Origin: an uncultured Verrucomicrobia subdivision 3 bacterium | GTDB taxonomy: Bacteria > Verrucomicrobiota > Verrucomicrobiia > Limisphaerales > UBA11358 | Length of the DNA: 64,000 nt | Reading direction: 5' to 3' | Assembly: GCA_903875465.1 (NCBI GenBank) | Contig: CAIQWB010000029.1 | Location: forward strand, 1 to 64,000 | Part shown: piece after piece, positions 32,642 through 43,596 of the stretch | Layout: each line of letters opens with the position of its first letter | Numbering within the stretch: the stretch's first letter is position 1 | Made by a program: the position numbers and the translations under genes | The notes under the pieces: model-generated | Databases searched by the model: none | Told to the model about the DNA's origin: nothing | Seen by the model: only the letters and a program-made list of their open reading frames with translations

Positions 32642-33364
32642 TTAACGGCCAAATTCCAGCCGTTCAGCGAGGCGCTCCGGCAAACCGGCCGCCCGGATTT
32701 TTTCCTGGGTGGTGGGAATGTCGTAGTCGAGCCGGCGCAGTTCGATAGTGCCGGCATCGACATCAAACACCACGTAGGCGGATTTTGGATTGTTGTCGCG
32801 GGGCTGGCCCACGGCACCAACGTTCACAAAATATTTTTTGGAAACGTCGATTTTAAATTTGGAATAGGTACCACCGCGCACGACACTATCGCGCATGAAG
32901 GCAACGGGCACGTGGGTGTGGCCGAAGAAACAAACCTGGGTGTTTTGATACGGGAAACTGGCGGCGGCGGCCAGCTTGTCGAAGACATAACCCCAGCGCT
33001 GGGGGGCGTCCAGCGTGGCGTGAACAATGGTAAAATTGCCGACCATGCGCGAATACTTGAGGTCACGCAGCCACTGGCGGTCCTCGGTCGTTAGTTGGTT
33101 GCGGGTCCAGTAAACGGCTTCGGCCGCGTGCGGGTTGAAACCTTCCAAGGCCTCCTCGCTGGAGCAGTATTCATCGTGGTTGCCCTTGACGCAGGGAATA
33201 TTTAAATCCCGGACGATTTGGAGGCACTCCTTGGGGTTGGCATTGTAGCCAACCACATCACCCAGACAAACAATCTGGTTGACGTTTTGGGTTTTGATGT
33301 CCTCCAAAACCGTCTGAAAGGCTTCCAGATTGCCGTGTATGTCAGCTATAATGGCGTATTTCAT
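32642..33364 (-). CDS. Metallophosphoesterase (YfcE/DUF2437-like)
   Basis: The 240-residue product has all calcineurin-like dimetal motifs: IIADIHGN (D and H ligands), CLGDVVGYN, VKGNHDEYC, VHATLDAP and FFGHTHVP. It belongs to the small phosphodiesterase group with a C-terminal strand pair (YVVFDVDAGTIELRRLDYD). The physiological substrate is not known. Its start overlaps the acylphosphatase stop (ATGA, 33361-33364), so both are translated from one message. Confidence 0.88.
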   Translation of the reverse strand: MKYAIIADIHGNLEAFQTVLEDIKTQNVNQIVCLGDVVGYNANPKECLQIVRDLNIPCVKGNHDEYCSSEEALEGFNPHAAEAVYWTRNQLTTEDRQWLRDLKYSRMVGNFTIVHATLDAPQRWGYVFDKLAAAASFPYQNTQVCFFGHTHVPVAFMRDSVVRGGTYSKFKIDVSKKYFVNVGAVGQPRDNNPKSAYVVFDVDAGTIELRRLDYDIPTTQEKIRAAGLPERLAERLEFGR

Positions 33365-33630
33365 TCCAAACTAATAATTTCAAATCCGCTAAATTTATTT
33401 TGCGCGCTGTCCCAATTTACCAGTTCATCCCGAATAAATCCAGCAAGTCCTTCATTTCGTATGGCGAGCCGGAATGCAGTCAATTCCTCACGCGCACCCT
33501 CGGCGACCAATTGAACCCGGCCGTCCGGAAGGTTTAGGACCGTGCCGCTGAGGGTGAATCCCGCAGCCAGTTTTTTACAGGCATAACGAAAACCCACACC
33601 CTGAACCCGTCCTGAATAAATAACGGTCAT
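33361..33630 (-). CDS. acyP: Acylphosphatase
   Basis: Starting at ATG 33630 gives 89 residues, the usual family length; a longer frame to 33723 adds an unlikely extension. The active-site loop GRVQGVGFRYACKKLA holds the catalytic Arg, and the Asn of GTVLNLPDGRVQL is the second catalytic residue. G-G-E-like patterns of the family appear as AEGAREELTAF. It hydrolyses acyl phosphates such as carbamoyl or 1,3-bisphosphoglycerate. Coupled to the downstream phosphoesterase gene. Confidence 0.9.
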   Translation of the reverse strand: MTVIYSGRVQGVGFRYACKKLAAGFTLSGTVLNLPDGRVQLVAEGAREELTAFRLAIRNEGLAGFIRDELVNWDSAQNKFSGFEIISLE

Positions 33631-33960
33631 TCGGCAGCGCCCAGAGTTGTCAACAGGATGACTCAAAAGTAGATAAAGCCAAATCCCACGCGTGGGCGCA
33701 ATGTTTTTTCGAGATTTCCGCAATCAACGCCGCGGGGGCTGAACGCTATTTCGTCTGGAAGCAACCAACGCAAGCAAAACATGTTCCGAGTTTTCCAGGA
33801 CCGGAGACCGGGATTCCGGTCAAATTTCAAAATATTTTGAATTTTAAATGGTTTATATTTGACCCGCGCAGAAATTTGCCGTAATCACCTCGGCAGCCGC
33901 CGTGGAACTAAGGAATTAGGTCTAACCTGACTTTCCGGGGCGTCCATAGAGCGAACAGCA
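33631..33960. other. Divergent spacer, probable promoter region of the pilus locus
   Basis: The 330 bp between leftward acyP and rightward pilM carry no supportable gene. A 7-bp hairpin with arms GACCGGA/TCCGGTC lies near 33803-33825. It is followed by a very AT-rich stretch (about 33826-33861, including TTGAAT and TATATT elements, though their spacing of 11 bp is poor), about 100 bp before pilM. This is the best candidate promoter zone for the long rightward transcription unit. Confidence 0.4.
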
Positions 33961-35808
33961 ATGCTGAATACAAAGTCATTTTTGGCGGTGGATTTTGGGG
34001 CGGGCAGCCTCAAGTTGGCGGATTTTGAGACGAACGAAGCCGGTGGCTTGCGTCTGAAAAATTTCGCCATCAAACCGTTGGGTTTGGAAGGCGCGCAAGA
34101 TGCCACCCGCGAAGCCACCGTGGTGAAGGCCCTGCAAGACACGCTGGCTGAGCTTGGGCTCAAATCCAAAAACGTCAATGTCTGTGCGCCGGGATTTCAA
34201 GTCTTTTCAAAGTTTGTCAAGTTGCCGCCGGTGGATGCGACAAAAGTTACCCAGATCATCCAATACGAAGCACAGCAAAACGTTCCCTTTCCCCTGGCTG
34301 AGGTGGTGTGGGATTATCAAATTTTAGGGGCGGCGGCCAGTGGTGAGCTGGAAGTTTTGCTCGTGGCCATCAAATCGGACGTGGTAGAAGGTTTGTTTCG
34401 GGTGGCCGAAAAAGCCAAGCTCAAGTTAACCCTGTGTGACGCCTCGCCCGCCGCTTTGTGCAATGCCTTCCGCTTTAATTATGGTGATCTGGAAGATTGC
34501 ACGATGTTGCTCGATATTGGGGCTAAGACGAGTAACCTGTTATTTTTTGAAAAGGGCAAAGTCTTTTCCCGGAGCATAAACTTGGGTGCGAACGCCATTA
34601 CCCAAGATTTTGCCAATGATCAGAAGCTGAAGTTTCCGGAAGCAGAAAAAATCAAGATTGCGGAAGGCTTTGTCAGCTTGGGCGGGGCCTATGAGGAACC
34701 GGAAAATCCGAATCAGGCGGCAATTTCCAAAATTGCCCGCCAGTTCATGACGAAACTGCACATTCAGGTCAACCAAACACTGCAGTTTTATCGTGGCCAG
34801 CAGGGCGGCACCGCACCCCAGCGGCTGTTTCTTTCCGGCGGGGCTTCGATCATGCCATACACCGCGCAGTTTTTTGCAGAAAAACTGAATATTCCGGTCG
34901 AATACTTCAATCCATTCCGGAACGTTCAGATTGACCCAACGGTTAATCTCGAAGAACTTTCCCGCGTCGCTCATTCCCTTGGTGAAGTGGTGGGCTTGGG
35001 CTTGCGCAACTTGGCCAACTGCCCGGTGGAAATGAATTTGATGCCAGACAGCACCTTGCGCTGGCAGGCTTTCAATCAAAAGAAACCCTATTTCCTTTTC
35101 ACGGTGTTTTGCTTGGTTTTTGTGGCTTTTACGACAGGCTATTTATTTTCAAAACTGGCGGATCTCAAGCAGGAGCAAATTGACAAGTTGGATCCACAGG
35201 TGCGGACCAAGCAGGCTAAATCGGACCAGTTCAAGGCGGCTTTGAGTTCTTTGCAGGCCAGCCAAAAGCAAGCCGCCCAGCTTACGACTTGGATGAGCGA
35301 GCGTTACTTCTGGGGTGATGTGAGCTCCGAGTTGCGTCGAGTATTAATCGTGTCCGAGGATGATGTCCGGAAGAAATTGGCTGCCCAAAAACCTAATGTA
35401 GAAGTCGGAATTTGGATCGAGCAAATGATTTCTGACCCTAATTTGGGCAGTGCCAGCGGGGCAGGTGGGGCTTCAATGGGCGCTCCTGTCCAGCGATTTG
35501 ATCCCGGTGCCATGCCTGGCATGAGGGGTATGCGTGGCATGACGGCTCCGCCCCCGCCCCCGCCAACTGATGCGGGCACTGTCGCGGCTGGCTCGACCAT
35601 CCAATTGCGCTGTCGGTCCGTTAATCTGTCTGCAGTTGATCCCTCGGCCAACACCGCTATCGCGTTTGAAGTTCAGAGCCAGCTTCAAAATAGTTCGTTG
35701 TTTGACCCTAAGGCGACAGTTCTTGACCCCACCATCACGACCGATGAGACCACTGGGACCTTTACCTTTGGCATCACCGTGGCATTGCTCAATCCTTTGA
35801 AACTGTAA
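33961..35808 (+). CDS. PilM-like pilus assembly ATPase fold fused to a PilN-like domain
   Basis: A 615-residue protein. Residues 1-365 are an actin-like PilM domain (FLAVDFGAGSLKLADFE, VNVCAPGFQVFSKFVKLPPV, IIQYEAQQNVPFPL, MLLDIGAKTSNLLFF, RLFLSGGASIMPYTAQFF). A membrane helix follows (YFLFTVFCLVFVAFTTGYLF, about 378-397), then a coiled coil (LADLKQEQIDKLDPQV) and a beta-rich end, as in PilN. Between them is a low-complexity Met/Gly/Pro stretch near 517-537. In type IV pili PilM binds the cytoplasmic tail of the inner-membrane PilN. A fused PilM-N matches the Amuc_1101 position in the Akkermansia Amuc_1098-1102 locus. The next gene starts one base after the stop. Confidence 0.85.
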   Translation: MLNTKSFLAVDFGAGSLKLADFETNEAGGLRLKNFAIKPLGLEGAQDATREATVVKALQDTLAELGLKSKNVNVCAPGFQVFSKFVKLPPVDATKVTQIIQYEAQQNVPFPLAEVVWDYQILGAAASGELEVLLVAIKSDVVEGLFRVAEKAKLKLTLCDASPAALCNAFRFNYGDLEDCTMLLDIGAKTSNLLFFEKGKVFSRSINLGANAITQDFANDQKLKFPEAEKIKIAEGFVSLGGAYEEPENPNQAAISKIARQFMTKLHIQVNQTLQFYRGQQGGTAPQRLFLSGGASIMPYTAQFFAEKLNIPVEYFNPFRNVQIDPTVNLEELSRVAHSLGEVVGLGLRNLANCPVEMNLMPDSTLRWQAFNQKKPYFLFTVFCLVFVAFTTGYLFSKLADLKQEQIDKLDPQVRTKQAKSDQFKAALSSLQASQKQAAQLTTWMSERYFWGDVSSELRRVLIVSEDDVRKKLAAQKPNVEVGIWIEQMISDPNLGSASGAGGASMGAPVQRFDPGAMPGMRGMRGMTAPPPPPPTDAGTVAAGSTIQLRCRSVNLSAVDPSANTAIAFEVQSQLQNSSLFDPKATVLDPTITTDETTGTFTFGITVALLNPLKL

Positions 35809-35809
35809 T

Positions 35810-36766
35810 ATGTCTTGGATCAAGCGAAATTTATTTTTCTTCATTGGGGGGGTAATCGCCTTGGGCTTGCTCGGTGCAGCCGGTTATTACAATTATACCA
35901 GTTGGAGCCGCAACTCGGACATGTTGGATAAACTTAAGGAAATCTACGGCACCTTAAACACCTTGAATGATCCGCAGGCGAATCCTGGGAACGACAAAGT
36001 TAACAAGATTCAACAGGCTAAGGACCAAGCGGTGCAACTGCGGGCTTGGGTGGATCAGGCAAAGACTTGGTTTGCCCCCATTACCCCAATTCCTCCGGCC
36101 ACCGGCGCGACCAACAGCGTGACAAGTGAAGCCTTCGCTGCAGCACTGCGCAGAACAATCGATTTATTGCAGCATGAGGCGGAAGCTGCGCATGTGGAAG
36201 TTCAGACGCAATATGGTTTTTCCTTTGAAGCGGAGCGTCAATTAGTGAAGTTCTCCCCCGGCAGTTTGGATTTGCTGGCAACGCAATTAGGCGAAGTCAA
36301 AACCATTACTGAGATTCTCTACGCCGCGGGCGTTAATCAATTTGAAAGCATTCAACGGGTGCACGTGTCCGACGATGATGTTGCCGGACCACAGGGGGAT
36401 TATATTGGTGATTCCGCTGTGACTACCGATCAAGCGGTCATCACTCCCTATGTAGTCACCTTCCAAAGTTTCGGTCCGGAAATTGCCCGGGTATTTGCCG
36501 GCTTTGCCGCTTCGCCCCATGGTTTTGTGGTTAAAAGTATCAATGTACTGCCAACACTGGGGGGCAACAATCAGCCCACACCCATGCCCATGCCAAACCA
36601 GTACCCTGGCCGGGGCCGGGTTCGTGGGGGGAACGATTATGCGCCTCCGGTGCAAATCCCGCAAGTGGCAGTCCCGGGAAAGCCTGGTTTGACGACGGTT
36701 TTGAAGGAGCAACTTCTCCGCGTCAGCATGGAAATTGAAATCATAAAATTGCAGTCCAAGAATTAA
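35810..36766 (+). CDS. PilO-like inner-membrane protein, positional counterpart of Amuc_1100
   Basis: The 318-residue product has a short cytoplasmic start, one membrane helix (LFFFIGGVIALGLLGAAGYYNY, about 8-29) and a periplasmic part with a helical stretch (KLKEIYGTLNTLNDPQ, KVNKIQQAKDQAVQLRAWV) and two ferredoxin-like beta/alpha parts (ITEILYAAGVNQFESIQRVHV; EIARVFAGFAASPHGFVVKSINVLP). A Pro/Gly/Arg linker lies at about 255-285. Size, topology and gene order equal those of Akkermansia Amuc_1100 (317 residues), known to signal through host TLR2. Identity in sequence is low by eye; the claim rests on position and architecture. Confidence 0.72.
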   Translation: MSWIKRNLFFFIGGVIALGLLGAAGYYNYTSWSRNSDMLDKLKEIYGTLNTLNDPQANPGNDKVNKIQQAKDQAVQLRAWVDQAKTWFAPITPIPPATGATNSVTSEAFAAALRRTIDLLQHEAEAAHVEVQTQYGFSFEAERQLVKFSPGSLDLLATQLGEVKTITEILYAAGVNQFESIQRVHVSDDDVAGPQGDYIGDSAVTTDQAVITPYVVTFQSFGPEIARVFAGFAASPHGFVVKSINVLPTLGGNNQPTPMPMPNQYPGRGRVRGGNDYAPPVQIPQVAVPGKPGLTTVLKEQLLRVSMEIEIIKLQSKN

Positions 36767-36776
36767 GCGTACGCAA

Positions 36777-37562
36777 ATGGATTTCATCAAAAAAAATTAC
36801 GAGAAGATCATCCTGAGCGTGGTTCTGCTGGGAGTAGTAGGAGCCCTAGTGGCCCTGCCTTTTGTGATCCAGCACGATAAAGATGACATGGAGGCTGCGG
36901 GGAACTCCGCTATTAGCCCCAAGGTTGCTCCGTTGCCTGCACTTGATCTTGCTCCACAAACAGCTGTGCTCAGCCGGTTACAAAATCCTTATGATTTGGA
37001 TTTGTCCACGACGAACAAGCTATTCAATCCAGTTACATGGAAAAAGAACGCAGCCGGTGATCTAATCAAAATAACCACTGGCCATGAAATTGATGCTGAG
37101 GCGGCAGAGGTGACCAAAATAACGCCGCTTAATTTGATTCTAACTCTGGATGGCGTGGAAACGAATCTCGAAACCCGTTATGTCATTGGCATTGAACGTC
37201 AATTTGTCACGAGCCGTTCCCAACGCCACCAGACGCGGGTAGCTTCAGTGGGGGAAAAGAAGGAATTATTCACGATTACCAAAGTGAACGGTGATCCCCT
37301 GGCCCCTGATGAATTGCTTTTAAAATTGGCTGATTCCGGTGAAGTAGTTCCGGTATTCAAGGCCAAGCCATTTCAAAGAGCCGATGCTTACACTGCTGAT
37401 TTGAAGTTTGACCCGGAGAAGCTCGTCAAGCTAAACCAGCATGAAGGGGCCGTTTTAAAGTTTGGGGAAGAAACATATAATATCGTTGCCATTCATCAAA
37501 ATGAAGTGATATTATCCGACCAATCAAACCAGAAAAAAACAATTTTGCATTACCCGCGATAA
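36777..37562 (+). CDS. PilP-like pilus assembly protein, counterpart of Amuc_1099
   Basis: A 261-residue protein with a membrane helix (IILSVVLLGVVGALVALPFVI, about 10-31) and a periplasmic domain holding a repeat-like beta unit: ITPLNLILTLDGVETNLETRYVIGIE and KLVKLNQHEGAVLKFGEETYNIVAIHQNEVILSD. In pilus systems PilP is a small lipoprotein or tethered protein linking the inner-membrane PilN/O pair to the secretin; no lipobox is seen here, and a helix does the anchoring. The position before the secretin genes supports the role. Starts 10 bp after the PilO-like gene. Confidence 0.65.
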   Translation: MDFIKKNYEKIILSVVLLGVVGALVALPFVIQHDKDDMEAAGNSAISPKVAPLPALDLAPQTAVLSRLQNPYDLDLSTTNKLFNPVTWKKNAAGDLIKITTGHEIDAEAAEVTKITPLNLILTLDGVETNLETRYVIGIERQFVTSRSQRHQTRVASVGEKKELFTITKVNGDPLAPDELLLKLADSGEVVPVFKAKPFQRADAYTADLKFDPEKLVKLNQHEGAVLKFGEETYNIVAIHQNEVILSDQSNQKKTILHYPR

Positions 37563-37616
37563 CGCGTAACCTTTTGTAATTCAACAGCGCGATCCAAGTC
37601 GAACCTGAAAAACACC

Positions 37617-39863
<2,247 letters not shown>

Positions 39864-39884
39864 TTTTAATCATTTGGCGAAATT

Positions 39885-40538
39885 ATGAAGAAGCGTTATC
39901 AAAACAAGTTAAGCGGTGGGTTGGTTTCCCTTTGCGCCGTTCTGGTTTCCTCCCCGGCCATGGCCCAGGTGGTACAGCAGGCGGTTCAAACATCCGCGAT
40001 TAATTTCAATACGCAAACGGTTGAGACAGGTCCAGTTCTGGACGTGGTGCCATATGTGCTTTCCGATGGTTACACGATCAATCTGACGCTGATACCCAAT
40101 CTGACTGAATTTAACGGATATGACACTCCCCCCATTATTCCAAGTGTCACCGGCGCGCTCAACGTGGTGCAACTCCCAATTGTCCTCCCTAATTTTACCG
40201 TTCGCGAAGTTGTTACAACCGTAAATGTATGGGATAATCAGACGGTAGTGCTTGGGGGGTTGATTTCTTCCTCGATTCAGACAACCAAGGACAAGGTGCC
40301 GGTATTGGGCGATTTGCCACTGTTTGGCACGCTGTTTCAGAGCCAGAGCAAGACGGCCACCAAGAAAAACCTGATGATTTTCGTAACTACTTCGATTGTT
40401 GATCCAGCCGGTAACCGGGTGCATTCGGACGATGAATTGCCCTTCACCCAAACCGCCATTCCTCCACAGCCGGCCGGTGCCGGTCATATGTCGGAAAATG
40501 TCGAAAAGGTGCATTCATTGCCTAGCGCAAATGAATGA
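39885..40538 (+). CDS. Secretin, C-terminal half, with its own signal peptide
   Basis: A 217-residue product starting at ATG 39885, 21 bp after the stop of the first half. It begins with a complete signal peptide (MKKRYQNKLSGGLVSLCAVLVSSPAMA-Q, cleavage after A27), then continues the secretin domain where the first half stopped: VETGPVLDVVPYVLSDGYTI, LPNFTVREVVTTVNVWDNQT, VVLGGLISSSIQTTKDK, and the signature VPVLGDLPLFGTLF (138-151), KKNLMIFVTTSIVDPAG. In ordinary secretins these blocks are one chain. Here the barrel must be assembled from two separately exported chains, unless the frame break is recent. The signal peptide argues for real function. Confidence 0.85.
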   Translation: MKKRYQNKLSGGLVSLCAVLVSSPAMAQVVQQAVQTSAINFNTQTVETGPVLDVVPYVLSDGYTINLTLIPNLTEFNGYDTPPIIPSVTGALNVVQLPIVLPNFTVREVVTTVNVWDNQTVVLGGLISSSIQTTKDKVPVLGDLPLFGTLFQSQSKTATKKNLMIFVTTSIVDPAGNRVHSDDELPFTQTAIPPQPAGAGHMSENVEKVHSLPSANE

Positions 40539-40563
40539 TATCGGCTTGGTTGCCTGAATTATT

Positions 40564-41454
40564 GTGCCGCGATTGCTGATTATTGACGGTCATGCATACG
40601 CTTATCGCGCATTTTATGCGATTCGCAGATTGCAATCGCCAGATGGCCAGCCAACCAATGCGATATTTGGGTTCATAAAGATGTTGGAAAAAATGGTGGT
40701 AACCATCAAGCCAGAATATGTCGTTGTGGTCTGGGATGGTGGTTTGAGTTCTGAACGTTTGGCTTTATTGCCAGATTACAAAGCCCAGAGGCCAGCAACG
40801 CCGAATGATTTGAAGTCTCAGTTCGGTCAAATAAGCGAATTTTTGCAAGCAGCAGGGGTTTGTTCGCTGTGTAGCGATGGAGTAGAAGCGGATGATTATA
40901 TAGCTACGCTTGCCCGAAAGGCAGAACGGTTGGGAATATTGGTTGTGATCGCTAGCGCCGACAAAGACTTTATGCAATTGGTATGTGATTCGATCGGATT
41001 ATTTAATCCGAATGATAAAACCAATTCCATATGGACGAGGTCTGAAGTTCGTGACAAAACCGGAGTTGAACCGGAACAAATTGTGGGTTGGCTAAGTTTA
41101 ATGGGTGACACGGTAGATAATATTCCAGGTGTTCCGGGCGTCGGATCCAAGACGGCTGCCGATCTATTGGTTAAATTTGGCACTTTGGATGGCTTATTAC
41201 AACGTCTTGGCGAAGTTCGCCCCGACGGGCTGCGCCAACGGTTGTTCCAAGCAGTTGAATTGGTTCGGCGCAATGTTGATATGGTGCGTTTACGTGATGA
41301 TTTGCCTTGCGAATGCACATTGACGGACTTTTTGATCAAGCCGAAGGTACTGAATAGATTGCGGGAATTGTACCAACAGTGGGGTTTTAAAGGTATGCTG
41401 TCGGAACTAGAGGCATGCGCCCCCGATCGTCAACAGATATTGATTATTGAATGA
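40564..41454 (+). CDS. 5'-3' exonuclease (FEN/PolI N-terminal domain type), stand-alone
   Basis: The 296-residue product (GTG start) matches the 5'-nuclease domain of DNA polymerase I: LLIIDGHAYAYRAFYAI, NAIFGFIKMLEKM, YVVVVWDGGLSSERLALLPDYKAQR, the acidic EADDYIATLARKA, VIASADKDFMQLV and the helix-hairpin-helix LMGDTVDNIPGVPGVGSKTAADLLVKFG. It would process 5' flaps and RNA primers. It sits 25 bp behind the secretin gene in an operon of surface proteins, a strange place for a DNA-repair enzyme, and has the AT-rich composition of its neighbours. Whether the genome also has a full PolI cannot be seen. Confidence 0.88.
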   Translation: MPRLLIIDGHAYAYRAFYAIRRLQSPDGQPTNAIFGFIKMLEKMVVTIKPEYVVVVWDGGLSSERLALLPDYKAQRPATPNDLKSQFGQISEFLQAAGVCSLCSDGVEADDYIATLARKAERLGILVVIASADKDFMQLVCDSIGLFNPNDKTNSIWTRSEVRDKTGVEPEQIVGWLSLMGDTVDNIPGVPGVGSKTAADLLVKFGTLDGLLQRLGEVRPDGLRQRLFQAVELVRRNVDMVRLRDDLPCECTLTDFLIKPKVLNRLRELYQQWGFKGMLSELEACAPDRQQILIIE

Positions 41455-41591
41455 TTGTGCTGAACCGTAAAAATATGGTTTCTGGAACGGCGAAAGCTTC
41501 GATGTGGCTGTTAAAGTCTTCGATGCTCTTTCGCTTGGTATGTTTTGGACAAAACACCGAAGGTACGTTACCTTTTTATAACAAATTTTTT

Positions 41592-43574
41592 ATGTCGTTG
41601 TCGAAGTTGGCCGGTATGGCTGCCATATTCTTATGCGGGGCTGCTTGTTTGGTCTTCCCTCATTCGGGATTTGCCCAAACCAATTATTATGCCTCCAATG
41701 GAACTGAATATTCAATCGTTGGCTCGTTGCCCGGAGACCAAATGTTCCCCGACATTGCTCTGAATACCTCTGGCGGATATTTGGTCTGGCAGGACAACGT
41801 AACGGATGGCAATGGCTGGGGTATCAGCGCCGCTCGTCTTGACAGCACTTTCGCCACTACTTTGGGTTCCTTTCGTGTAAATGCGACAGGTACCAATGAC
41901 CAGCAATCTCCGCATGTCGCGCTACTAAAAAATGGGGGTGCGGCCTTTGTTTGGCAGGGCGGGGCAGCTGGTCGAACCAAAATTTTTACTCGCTTTCTTG
42001 TTCCACCGACAAATACTTGGCTGACCGCGACGGATGTAGTGGTAGGCAGTTTTACCAACACCTTTCAAACCAGCCCGGCTTTGGCTGTACTCAATAATGG
42101 GAACGTCGTTATTGTCTGGTCCAGCTATAATCAGGCGGGACTTTCCACCAAGCTGGACATCTATGGTGCCATCCTTTCCTCGAATGGACAAACGATTAGC
42201 AATGCCTTCTTAATCAATCAATTTACTTCTTACAATCAGCGCAATCCCGCTGTGGCCGCCCTGTCCGGCGGTGGCTTTGTGGTGAGCTGGGTTTCTGAAC
42301 AGCAGAACAAGGTTGCGCCCACTTTGGGAACTAATGTTCTTCAACAACCGGTTTATTCGGTGCAGCTTCCCAGTGTCGATGTTTATGCCCGTTTATATCA
42401 AAGCAACGGATCCGCTTCTGGCAATGAATTTTTGGTAAATCAAGTTGGAAACCCTTCGGCCACACCTGGCGTAGCGGCGGCTACCAATGGAAATTTCTTG
42501 GTAACTTGGTCTGCCAGGGACCCTAAGGTGGAGAGCAACGGTTGGGATATCTATGCCCGCTCATTTTCTAGCAACGGTTTAGGCGGTTCTATTGTTCGAG
42601 TAAATTCGCATCCCTATGGGGACCAATACTTGCCTAGAATTAGTGCATTGGGGGTAGATTATCTGTTGCTTTGGACCAGTTTGGCGCAGGATGGATCCCA
42701 TGAGGGGGTGTATGGACAATTCATTCACGACGGAGGATCTTTGGTAGGATCCGAATTCAAGGCCAATTCAACGACCCTGGGTTCACAAATGCAACCAGCC
42801 TTGGCCGCAGATGGTTCTGCTTGGTTTGATGTGGTCTGGACCAGTTTTACTGGCACCACCGGCTATGGCTTTGATTTATATTCCCAGCGTTACGCCAATG
42901 TGGCTGCCATTTTGCAACCGCTTAATGCGCCTTATGTTTTCGAGCCATATAACGTTGTGAGCAATAAATACATTCCACAATTGCAAGTTTCTTGGCCCTC
43001 CATACCTGGTGTTTCGGTTGCCAGTTTTCAAGTTTTTGTGGATGGTGCAACCACTCCCACTAATCTCCCGGCTACGACCAATTTCTGGACCATGGGCCCG
43101 GCAAACGGGTTGACCATCTCAAGCACACATTCCTTTCAAGTTGGTTATACGACAACTTCCGGAGGAGTTTCTCCGATTTCCCCCTCCGCTACTGGAACTA
43201 CTTGGAGTGGCAATAATTACTATGGAATTCCCTTTGAATGGATGGAATTTTATTATGGAGGAAATTTTAGTGCATGGCCAACCAATGTAAATACTCCATT
43301 GGTTCGCGGTGGATTGTCTCTTTATAATGTTTTCCTCAGTGGTGGTAATCCACTCGATTCGTCCACCTGGTTGACAGTTTCAGTATCACGGACCAGTCAG
43401 GGAATATTTTTGAATTGGAATCCGCAGCCAGGCAAGATATATCAAGTTCAACAAAGCAGCAATCTCCATACTTGGAGCAATTTCGGGGCCGCTCGCTTTG
43501 CGGCAGGAATCACTGATTCCCTCTATGTGGGAACAGGTTTGAATGGTTATTTCCGGGTAGTGCTCCTTCGCTAA
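41592..43574 (+). CDS. Secreted repeat protein, propeller-like, with Verrucomicrobiota C-terminal module
   Basis: ATG 41592 is chosen since a signal peptide follows (MSLSKLAGMAAIFLCGAACLVFPHSGFA-QT), giving 660 residues; the frame is open back to 41451. Residues about 40-430 contain recurring units of roughly 50-60 residues around V-x-W and an x-x-x-IYAR-x-F-like strand: GGYLVWQDNVTDGNGWGISAAR, GNVVIVWSSYN, GGFVVSWVSEQQN, GNFLVTWSARDPK. They suggest a beta-propeller or similar solenoid. A fibronectin-like part (about 455-530) and the C-terminal module (IYQVQQSSNLHTWSNFG) follow. Binding function unknown. One of four large exported proteins behind the secretin genes. Confidence 0.6.
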   Translation: MSLSKLAGMAAIFLCGAACLVFPHSGFAQTNYYASNGTEYSIVGSLPGDQMFPDIALNTSGGYLVWQDNVTDGNGWGISAARLDSTFATTLGSFRVNATGTNDQQSPHVALLKNGGAAFVWQGGAAGRTKIFTRFLVPPTNTWLTATDVVVGSFTNTFQTSPALAVLNNGNVVIVWSSYNQAGLSTKLDIYGAILSSNGQTISNAFLINQFTSYNQRNPAVAALSGGGFVVSWVSEQQNKVAPTLGTNVLQQPVYSVQLPSVDVYARLYQSNGSASGNEFLVNQVGNPSATPGVAAATNGNFLVTWSARDPKVESNGWDIYARSFSSNGLGGSIVRVNSHPYGDQYLPRISALGVDYLLLWTSLAQDGSHEGVYGQFIHDGGSLVGSEFKANSTTLGSQMQPALAADGSAWFDVVWTSFTGTTGYGFDLYSQRYANVAAILQPLNAPYVFEPYNVVSNKYIPQLQVSWPSIPGVSVASFQVFVDGATTPTNLPATTNFWTMGPANGLTISSTHSFQVGYTTTSGGVSPISPSATGTTWSGNNYYGIPFEWMEFYYGGNFSAWPTNVNTPLVRGGLSLYNVFLSGGNPLDSSTWLTVSVSRTSQGIFLNWNPQPGKIYQVQQSSNLHTWSNFGAARFAAGITDSLYVGTGLNGYFRVVLLR

Positions 43575-43596
43575 AATTTTTTATATGCAGCAATCG

